A stretch of 64,000 bases of DNA from Mimachlamys varia (taxonomy: Eukaryota > Mollusca > Bivalvia > Pectinida > Pectinidae), in the NCBI GenBank assembly GCA_947623455.1, contig OX392527.1, positions 11,280,001 to 11,344,000 on the forward strand. Direction: 5' to 3'. The notes beneath the pieces are model-generated. The model was not told where the DNA came from, made no database searches, and worked only from the letters and a program-made list of their open reading frames with translations. A program made the translations under genes and the position numbers. Positions 26,301 through 38,300 of this stretch are shown one piece after another (position 1 is the stretch's first letter; each line of letters begins with the position of its first letter).

Positions 26301-29300
26301 AATGGACAACATCCCCCCAACAAAAGGACAGTATCAGTGTAATGTAGCGTCAACAATAGACAACATCCTCACAACACAATGACATTATCAGTATAATGTA
26401 GTGTCAACAATCGACAACATCCCCACAACACAAAGACATTCTCAGTATAACGTAGTGTCAACAATGTACAACATCCTCACAACACAAGGACAATATCAGT
26501 ATAATGGAACGTCAACAATGGACAACATCCCCACAACACAAGGACAGCATCAGTATAATGGAACGTCAACAATGGACAACATCCTCACAACACAATGACA
26601 GTATCAGTATAATGTGGCGTTAACAAAGGACAACATCCCCACAACACAAGGACAGTACCAGTATAATGTGGCGTCAACAATGGACAACATCCCCACAACA
26701 CAAGGACATTATCGGTATAATGAAGCGTCAATGATGTACAACATCCCCACAACACAAAGACATTATCAGTATAATGTGGCGTTAACAAAGGACAACTTCC
26801 CCACAACACAAGGACAGTATCAGTATAATGGAACGTCAACGATGTACAACATCCCCACAACACAAAGATACTACCTGTATAATGTAATGTCAACAATGGA
26901 CAACATCCTCACAACACAAGGACAGTACCAGTATAATGTGGCGTCATTAATGGACAATATCCCCACAACACAAGGACAGTACCAGTATAATGTGGCGTCA
27001 TTAATGGACAACATCCCCACAACACAAGGACATTATCAGTATAATGTGGCATCAACAAAGTGCAACATCCCCAAAACACAGGGACAGTATCGGTATAATG
27101 TGACGTCAACAATGGACAATATCTTCACAACACAAGGACATTATCAGTATAATGTGACGTCAACAATGGACAACATCCCCACACCACAAGGACAGTATCA
27201 GTATAATGGTGGCGTCATTAATGGACAACATCCCCACACCACAAGGACAGTATCAGTATAATGTGGCGTCAACAAAGGGCAACTTCCCCCCAAAACAAGG
27301 ACAGTATCAGTATAATGGTGGCGTCATTAATGTACAACATCCCCACAACACAAAGACATTATCAGTATAATGTGGCGTTAACAAAGGAAAACTTCCCCAC
27401 AACACAAGGACAGTATCAGTATAATGGAACGTCAACGATGTACAACATCCCCACAACACAAAGATACTACCTGTATAATGTAATGTCAACAATGGACAAC
27501 ATCCTCACAACACAAGGACAGTACCAGTATAATGTGGCGTCATTAATGGACAACATCCCCACAACACAAGGACAGTACCAGTATAATGTGGCGTCATTAA
27601 TGGACAACATCCCCACAACACAAGGACATTATCAGTATAATGTGGCATCAACAAAGTGCAACATCCCCAAAACACAGGGACAGTATCGGTATAATGTGAC
27701 GTCAACAATGGACAATATCTTCACAACACAAGGACATTATCAGTATAATGTGACGTCAACAATGGACAACATCCCCACACCACAAGGACAGTATCAGTAT
27801 AATGTGGCGTAAAGAATGGACAACATCCTCACAACACAAGGACATTATCAGTATAATGTGGCATCAACAAAGGGCAACATCTGCACAACACAATGACATT
27901 ATCAGTATAATGTGACGTCAACAATGGACAACATCCCCACACCAAAAGGACAGTATCAATATAATGTAGTGTCAACAATGTACAACATCCCCACAATACA
28001 AGGACAGTATCAGTATAATGTAGTGTCAACAATGGACAACATCCTCACAACACAAGGACAGTATCAGTATAATGTAGTGTCAACAACGTACAACATCCCC
28101 ACAACACAAGGACATTATCAGTATAATGTGGCATCAACAAAGGGCAACATCTGCACAACACAATGACATTATCAGTATAATGTGACGTCAACAATGGACA
28201 ACATCCCCACACCACAAGGACAGTATCAATATAATGTAGTGTCAACAATGTACAACATCCCCACAATACAAGGACAGTATCAGTATAATGTAGTGTCAAC
28301 AATGGACAACATCCTCACAACACAAGGACAGTATCAGTATAATGTAGTGTCAACAACGTACAACATGCCCACAACACAAGGACAGTATCAGTATAATGTG
28401 GCGTCAACAAAGGACAACATCCCAACAACACAAAGACATTATCAGTATAATGTAATGTCAACAATGTACAACATGCCCACAACACAAGGACAGTATCAGT
28501 ATAATGTAGTGTCAACAATGTACAACATCCCAACAACACAAAGACATTATCAGTATAATGTAATGTCAACAATGTACAACATCCCGACAACACAAGGACA
28601 GTATCAGTATAATGTGGCGTAAAAAAATGGACAACATCCTCACACCACAAGGACAGTATCAGTATAATGTGGCGTAAAAAAATGGACAACATCCTCACAA
28701 CACAAAGACATTATCAGTATAATGTGACGTCAACAATGGACAACATCCTCACAACACAAGGACATTATCAGTATAATGTAGTGTCAACAATCGACAACAT
28801 CCCCACAACACAAAGACATTCTCAGTATAACGTAGTGTCAACAATGTACAACATCCTCACAACACAAGGACAATATCAGTATAATGGAACGTCAACAATG
28901 GACAACATCCCCACAACACAAGGACAGCATCAGTATAATGGAAAGTCAACAATGGACAACATCCCCCCAACACAAGGACAGTATCAGTGTAATGTAGCGT
29001 CAACAATGGACAACATCCTCACAACACAAGGACATTATCAGTATAATGTAGTGTCAACAATCGACAACATCCCCACAACACAAAGACATTCTCAGTATAA
29101 CGTAGTGTCAACAATGTACAACATCCTCACAACACAAGGACAATATCAGTATAATGGAACGTCAACAATGGACAACATCCCCACAACACAAGGACAGCAT
29201 CAGTATAATGGAACGTCAACAATGGACAACATCCTCACAACACAATGACAGTATCAGTATAATGTGGCGTTAACAAAGGACAACATCCCCACAACACAAG

Positions 29301-32300
29301 GACAGTACCAGTATATGTGGCGTCAACAATAGACAACATCCCCACAACACAAGGACATTATCGGTATAATGAAGCGTCAATGATGTACAACATCCCCACA
29401 ACACAAAGACATTATCAGTATAATGTGGCGTCATTAATGGACAACATCCCCACAACACAAGGACATTATCAGTATAATGTGGCATCAATAAAGGGCAACA
29501 TCCCCAAAACACAGGGACAGTATCGGTATAATGTGGCATCAACAAAGGGCAACATCTGCACAACACAATGACATTATCAGTATAATGTGACGTCAACAAT
29601 GGACAACATCCCCACACCACAAGGACAGTATCAATATAATGTAGTGTCAACAATGTACAACATCCCCACAATACAAGGACAGTATCAGTATAATGTAGTG
29701 TCAACAATGGACAACATCCTCACAACACAAGGACAGTATCAGTATAATGTAGTGTCAACAACGTACAACATCCTCACAACACAAGGATAGTATCAGTATA
29801 ATGTGGCGTAAAAAAATGGACAACATCCTCACACCACAAGGACAGTATCAGTATAATGTGGCGTAAAAAAATGGACAACATCCTCACAACACAAAGACAA
29901 TATCAGTATAATGTGGCATCAACAAAGGGCAACATCCCCACAACACAAAGACATTATCAGTATAATGCAGTGTAAAAAATGGACAAGATCCCCCAAACAC
30001 AAGGAAATTATCAGTATAATGTGGCGTCAACAATGGACAGCATCCCCACAACACAAGGACAGTATCAGTATAATGGAACGTCAACAATGGACAACATCCC
30101 CACAACACAAGGACAGTATCAGTGTAATGTGGCGTCAACAAAGGGCAACATCCCCACTACACAAGGACAGTATCAGTATAATGTGGCGTCAACAAAGGGC
30201 AACATCCCCACTACACAAGGACATTATCAGTATAATGGAACGTCAACAATGGACAACATCCCCACAACACAAGGACAGTATCAATATAATGGAACGTCAA
30301 CAATGAACAACATCCTCACAACACAAGGACAGTATCAGTATAATGTGGCGTCAACAATGGACAACATCTCCACAACACAAGGACAGTATCAGTATAATGT
30401 GGCGTCATTAATGGACAACATGATCACAACACAAGGACAGTATCAATATAATGGAACGTCAACAATGGACAACATCCCCACAACACAAGGACAATATCAG
30501 TATAATGTGGCGTCATTAATGGACAACATCCTCACAACACAAAGACATTATCAGTATAATGTGGCGTCAACAAAGGGCAACATCCCGACAACACAAAGAC
30601 ATTATCAGTATAATGTAGTGTCAACAATGTACAACATCCCCACAACACAAGGACAGTATCAGTATAATGGTAGCATCATTAATGGACAACATCCTCAGAG
30701 CACAAGGACATTATCAGTATAATGTGGCGTCAACAATGGACAACATCCCCACAACACAAGGACATTATCAGTATAATGTGGCGTCAACAATGGACAACAT
30801 CCTCACAGCACAATGACATTATCAGTATAATGGAACGTAAACAATGTACAACATCCCCACAACACAAGGACAGTATCAGTATAATGGTGGCGTCATTAAT
30901 GGACAACATCCTCACAGCACAAGGACATTATCAATATAATGTGGCGTCAACAATGGACAACATCTCCACAACACAAGGACATTATCAGTATAATGTGGCG
31001 TCAACAATGGACAACATCCTCACAGCACAAGGACATTATCAGTATAATGGAACGTCAACAATGGACAACATCCTCACAACACAAGGACAGTTTCAGTATA
31101 ATGGTGGCGTCATTAATGGACAACATCCTCACAGCACAAGGACAGTATCAGTATAATGTGGCGTCAACAATAGACAACATCCCCACAACACAAGGACATT
31201 ATCAGTATAATGTGGCGTCAACAATGGACAACATCCTCACAGCACAAGGACATTATCAGTATAATGGAACGTAAACAATGGACAACATCCCCACAACACA
31301 AGGACATTATCAGTATAATGGAACGTCAACAATGGACAACATCCTCACAACACAAGGACAGTATCAATATAATGGAACGTCAACAATGGACAACATCCCC
31401 ACAACACAAGGACATTATCAGTATAATGGAACGTCAACAATGGACAACATCCCCACAACACAAGGACAGTATCAGTATAATGGTGGCGTCATTAATGGAC
31501 AACATCCTCACAGCACAAGGACATTATCAGTATAATGGAACGTCAACAATGGACAACATCCCCACAACACAAGGACATTATCAATATAATGGTGGCGTCA
31601 TTAATGGACAACATCCTCCCAGCACAAGGACATTATCAGTATAATGTGGCGTCAACAAAGGGCAACATCCCCACAACACAAGGACATTATCAGTGTAATG
31701 GAACGTCAACAATGTACAACATCCTCACAACACAAAGACATTATCAGTATAATGGAACGTCAACAAAGGGCAACATCCCCACAACACAAGGACATTATCA
31801 GTATAATGGAACGTCAACAATGGACAACATCTGCACAACACAAGGACATTATCAGTATAATGTAGCGTCAACAAAGGACAACATCCTCACAACACAAAGA
31901 TACTATTAGTGTATTGAAGCGTCAATAATGGACAACATCCCCACAACACAAGAAAAGCAAAGAGAAACATTCATACATAGCCCAACAACATTATATACAT
32001 GTATTTAGTCTACACTGATATTCACTAGATAATCATTGTTCCACAGACTATCATTATCACCCCATAACTGATTTCGACAACGATACATGTGGGCGGAGCT
32101 ATGCAAATCCTTCAGTTTGAAACACAATTGTGTGACGTCACCAACAATATACGTCGGCGGAGCTAACAACGATTTATGCGAATATTTTATGCACATTTAC
32201 ATTTATTGAACCATTCTTAAGTTTATTAATTTTGTAATGAAATCTAGGCCCGAAGATGGGACTATAATGAACAAAATAGTTACAAACATTTCACAGAAAT

Positions 32301-35300
32301 ATACTGTAAATATAAGGATAAGCTGTCTATTTTGTTTAGTTTATCGGGGGATAACTACAATGGAAAACGGGTAAATTATACATAACCGGCTTACCCGTGT
32401 TCCATTGTACATGTAGTTATCCCCCGATAACATAAACAAAATAGAAAGTTAATCCTTAAATACATAGTAACACATAGTAAGCAAAAATGATGAAGGACGA
32501 CAGTAAACGACTGTCCTGATAATTAATGTTCATTATTTACTGTGTTTTCAGTTATGACAGCTGTTGCCGTTGCACTGATGTTTGTGAGCCTTTCGTCTGC
32601 CACCAGCTCAAGCACAGAAGCGTGTAAGTATGTCCATTGGCGCAGTGTTAAATCTTACATGTGTTGTATTCAGTAGCGTCGCAAAAGTGCTGTAGGTGTG
32701 ATGAACTATTTTAATGAAGACGACTGCGTCATTTCTCTGATTTCGATTAGCTGTGATTTTGGCTGATAGCCATTGTAGGTACCAGTTCAGTATTTTCCAA
32801 TTACATATTACCGGTGAGGTAAGTTCAGATTCTAATTAAAGTTTTTGATTACGGCTCATCGGAGTTCAACTTTGGGATGACTGTTTGCATTTATTAGGAG
32901 GTGAATTGAAAATCAAACCCTCTGTTAGGGGGTTATTGAATACCAAGTCCCTCTAGAAGGTGGTGAATTGAACATCAAGCCCCTCTAGCAGGAGGTGTAA
33001 TGAACACCAAGCCCCTCTAGCAGGAGGTGTATTGAACACCAAACCCCTCTAGCAGGAGGTGTAATGAACACCAAGCCCCTCTAGCAGGAGGTGAATTGAA
33101 CACCAAGCCCCTCTAGCAGGAGGTGAATTGAACACCAAGCCCCTCTAGCAGGAGGTGTATTGAACATCAAACCCCTCTAGCAGGAGGTGTATTGAACATC
33201 AAACCCCTCTAGCAGGAGGTGTATTGAACAACAAACCCCTCTAGCAGGAGGTGTAATGAACACCAAGCCCCTCTAGCAGGCGGTGTATTGAACATCAAAC
33301 CCCTCTAGCAGGAGGTGTATTGAACATCAAGCCCCTCTAGCAGGAGGTGTAATGAACACCAAGCCCCTCTAGCAGGAGGTGTATTGAACATCAAACCCCT
33401 CTAGCAGGAGGTGTATTGAACATCAAACACCTCTAGCAGGAGGTGTAATGAACACCAAGCCCCTCTAGCAGGAGGTGTAATGAACACCAAGCCCCTCTAG
33501 CAGGTGGTGTATTGAACATCAAGCCCCTCTAGCAGGTGGTGAATTGAACATCAAACCCCTCTAGCAGGAGGTGTAATGAACGCCAAGCCCCTCTAGAAGG
33601 TGGTGAATTGAACATCAAACCCCTCTAGCAGGAGGTGTAATGAACGCCAAGCCCCTCTAGCAGGAGGTGTATTGAACATCAAGCCCCGCTAGCAGGTGGT
33701 GAATTGAACATTAAACCCCTCTAGCAGGTGGTGAATTGAACATCAAGCCCCTCTAGCAGGAGATGTATTGAACATCAAGCCCCACTAGCAGGAGGTGTAT
33801 TGAACATCAAGCCCCTCTACCAGGAGGTGTATTGAACATCAAGCCCCTTTACCAGGGGGTGTATTGAACATCAAGCCCCTCTACCAGGAGGTGTATTGAA
33901 CATCAAGCCCCTCTAGCAGGAGGTGTATTGAACATCAAGCCCCTCTAGCAGGAGGTGTATTGAACATCAAGCCCCTCTAGCAGGAGGTGAATTGAACATC
34001 AAACCCCTCTAGTAGGAGATGTATTGTGTTAATATACCGTGGTAATCGTATTCTCATTGGTTTAATATACCGTGGTAATCGTGTTCTCATTGGTTAGATG
34101 TACCGTGGTAATCGTGTTCTCATTGGTTAATGTACTGTGGTAATCGTATTCTCATTGGTTAGATGTACCGTGGTAATTGTGTCCTCATTGGTTAATGTAC
34201 CGTGGTAATCGTGTTCTCATTGGTTAGATGTACCGTGGTAATTGTGTTCTCATTGGTTAATGTACTGTGGTAATCGTATTCTCATTGGTTAGATGTACCG
34301 TGGTAATCGTGTTCTCATTGGTTAATGTACCGTGGTAATCGTGTTCTCAATAAATTGGGTTGATGTACCGTGCTAATCGTATTCTCTTTGGTTAGATGTA
34401 CCATGGTAATCGTGTTCTCATTGGTTAACGTACCGTGGTAATCGTGTTCTCATTGGTTAGATGTACCGTGGTAATTGTGTCCTCATTGGTTAATGTACCA
34501 TGGTAATTGTGTCCTTATTGGTTAGATGTACCGTGGTAATCGTGTTCTCATTGGTTAATGTACTGTGGTAATCGTATTCTCATTGGTTAGATGTACCGTG
34601 GTAATCGTGTTCTCATTGGTTAATGTACCGTGGTAATTGTGTCCTCATTGGTTAATGTACCGTGGTAATTGTGTCCTCATTGGTTAATGTACCGTGGTAA
34701 TTGTGTCCTCATTGGTTAATGTACCGTTGTAATCGAGTTCTCATTTATTAATGTACCGTGGTAATTGTGTCCTCATTGGTTAATGTACCGTGGTAATTGT
34801 GTCCTCATTGGTTAATGTACCGTGGTAATTGTGTCCTCATTGGTTATATGTACCGTGGTAATTTTGTTCTCATTGGTTAATGTACCGTGGTAATTGTGTC
34901 CTCATTGGTTAATGTACCGTGGTAATCGTGTTCTCATTGGTTAATGTACCGTGGTAATGGTGTCCTCATTGGTTAATGTACAGTGGTAATTGTGTCCTCA
35001 TTGGTTAATGTACCGTGGTAATTGTGTCCTCATTGGTTAATGTACCGTGGTAATTGTGTCCTCATTGGTTAATGTACCGTGGTAATCGAGTTCTCATTGG
35101 TTAATGTACCGTGGAAATTGTGTCCTCATTGGTTAATGTACCGTGGTAATTGTGTCCTCATTGGTTAATGTACCGTGGTAATAGTGTTCTCATTGGTTAG
35201 ATGTACCGTGGTAATTGTGTTCTCATTGGTTAATGTACTGTGGTAATCGTATTCTCATTGGTTAGATGTACCGTGGTAATCGTGTTCTCATTGGTTAATG

Positions 35301-38300
35301 TACCGAGGTAATCGTGTTCTCAATAAATTGGGTTGATGTACCGTGCTAATCGTATTCTCTTTGGTTAGATGTACCATGGTAATCGTGTTCTCATTGGTTA
35401 ACGTACCGTTGAAATTGTGTCCTCATTGGTTAATGTACCGTGGTAATTGTGTCCTCATTGGTTAACGTACCGTGGTAATCGTGTTCTCATTGGTTAGATG
35501 TACCGTGGTAATTGTGTCCTCATTGGTTAATGTACCATGGTAATTGTGTCCTTATTGGTTAGATGTACCGTGGTAATCGTGTTCTCATTGGTTAATGTAC
35601 TGTGGTAATCGTACTCTCATTGGTTAGATGTTCCGTGGTAATCGTGTTCTCATTGGTTAAATGTACCGTGGTAATCGTGTTCTCATTGGTTAGATGTACC
35701 GTGGTAATCGTGTTCTCATTGGTTAATGTACTGTGGTAATCGTATTCTCATTGGTTAGATGTACCGTGGTAATCGTGTCCTCATTGGTTAATGTACCGTG
35801 GTAATTGTGTCCTCATTGGTTAATGTACCGTGGTAATTGTGTCCTCATTGGTTAATGTACCGTGGCAATTTTGTCCTCATTGGTTAATGTACCGTGGTAA
35901 TTGTGTCCTAATTGGTTAATGTACCGTGGTAATTGTGTCCTCATTGGTTATATGTACCGTCGTAATTTTGTTCTCATTGGTTAATGTACCGTGGTAATTG
36001 TGTCCTCATTGGTTAATGTACCGTGGCAATTTTGTCCTCATTGGTTAATGTACCGTGGTAATGGTGTCCTCATTGGTTAATGTACAGTGGTAATTGTGTC
36101 CTCATTGGTTATTGTACCGTGGTAATTGTGTCCTCATTGGTTAATGTACCGTGGTAATTGTGTCCTCATTGGTTAATGTACCGTGGTAATCGAGTTCTCA
36201 TTGGTTAATGTACCGTGGAAATTGTGTCCTCATTGGTTAATGTACCGTGGTAATTGTGTCCTCATTGGTTAATGTACCGTGGTAATTGTGTCCTCATTGG
36301 TTAATGTACCGTGGCAATTTTGTCCTCATTGGTTAATGTACGGTGGTAATTGTGTCCTCATTGGTTATATGTACCGTGGTAATTTTGTTCTCATTGGTTA
36401 ATGTACCGTGGTAATTGTGTCCTCATTGGTTAATGTACCGTGGTAATTGTGTCCTCATTGGTTAATGTACCGTGGTAATTGTGTCCTCATTGGTTAATGG
36501 ACCGTTGTAATCGAGTTCTCATTGGTTAATGTACCGTGGAAATTGTGTCCTCATTGGTTAATGTACCGTGGTAATTGTGTCCTCATTGGTTAATGTACCG
36601 TGGTAATTGTGTCCTCATTGGTTAATGTACCGTGGTAATTGTGTCCTCATTGGTTAATGTACGGTGGTAATTGTGTCCTCATTGGTTAATGTACCGTTGT
36701 AATCGAGTTCTCATTGGTTAATGTACCGTGGAAATTGTGTCCTCATTGGTTAATGTACCGTGGTAATTGTGTCCTCATTGGTTAATGTACCGTGGCAATT
36801 TTGTCCTCATTGGTTAATGTACCGTGGTAATAATGTCCTCATTGGTTAATGTACCGTGGTAATTGTGTCCTCATTGGTTATATGTACCGTGGTAATTTTG
36901 TTCTCATTCTTTAATGTACCGTGGTAGTTGTGTCCTAATTGGTTAATGTACCGTGGTAATCGTGTTCTCATTGGTTAATGTACCGTGGTAATTGTGTCCT
37001 CATTGGTTAATGTACCGTGGTAATCGAGTTCTCATTGGTTAATGTACCGTGGAAATTGTGTCCTCATTGGTTAATGTACCGTGGTAATTGTGTCCTCATT
37101 GGTTAATGTACCGTGGTAATTGTGTCCTCATTGGTTAATGTACCGTGGCAATTTTGTCCTCATTGGTTAATGTACGGTGGTAATTGTGTCCTCATTGGTT
37201 ATATGTACCGTGGTAATTTTGTTCTCATTGGTTAATGTACCGTGGTAATTGTGTCCTCATTGGTTAATGTACCGTGGTAATCGTGTTCTCATTGGTTAAT
37301 GTACCGTGGTAATGGTGTCCTCATTGGTTAATGTACCGTGGTAATTGTGTCCTCATTGGTTAATGTACCGTGGTAATTGTGTCCTCATTGGTTAATGTAC
37401 CGTGGTAATTGTGTCCTCATTGGTTAATAGTCAAGTTCAATACAGTCAGTCATAACCTCCTGTATTTCTAGACATTAAGGTTAACGAGCAGAATTAAGCA
37501 ATAATAATAGTTAACTCCTGTGTACTGTGGAAACTATAATGTTATTATTACACTTGTCAGATGAGGTAGCTTGCTAAACAAATATCGATGGCTGATTCAA
37601 TTGAAAATTATAAATCATTTGTTGCTTTACAAAAATATTATATGTTATGCATTTTTCTTTGCAGCGACTTCGGAGGCCAGCAGTACTGGTAAGTCATCTG
37701 TTTCGTTAATCCTACCATTCTATCTTACCATTTAAGTCTTGAAATATTGCTGTCTTAATAACCACAGAATTGCTAGTATGGTTGGGATCATCAGGGGTAG
37801 GACTGTATAAAACAACGAGGATATGATCAAAGAAAGTTATGGTTTAATCGAAATACATATAAAATCTGAGTTATTATGTTTGTGATTTACGTCGTATAAA
37901 CAGCCAAGGTCAGTCGAGGACGAATACCTGTGACATACATTTACCATACAACTGACCCACTTTACTTTGACATACGGCCATGTCATAGATATGGTATGAC
38001 GTGTGTAATAGCACTAATATGACGTCATAAAAATGACGTCTTTATGACGTCACATGATTGTCTCTGTAGTGAAAATCGTACCGCCAGAGAAAAATATTCC
38101 CAATTAGAGCTTTGGCGTATTTTCTCAGGAATATATAAAGTCAAGTGATCAATAGTATCTTACATAGACGTGTCGATGTAATAAGGGATTTATCAAACTC
38201 TCTAAATTATTCAATATGTCATACGCGGTTAACATCTCAACTTCGTCAGCTTAGCAGAGTACGTGATTAAAGAGACTGTGGACTGATAAAAATGTGTCTG

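Noticed and set aside
14272..31909. Many frames of 100-400 codons rich in Gln, Asn, Tyr and Thr in the 54-bp array, resembling a prion-like repeat protein
   Set aside because: They are broken throughout by stops and frameshifts, several frames and both strands are open, there are no matching splice sites, and the array is in an intron of a supported gene. The 54-bp period explains them.
12200..37427. CRISPR-like arrays, because of regular repeats of 23-57 bp
   Set aside because: Units are contiguous with no unique spacers, and the context is eukaryotic. These are minisatellites.
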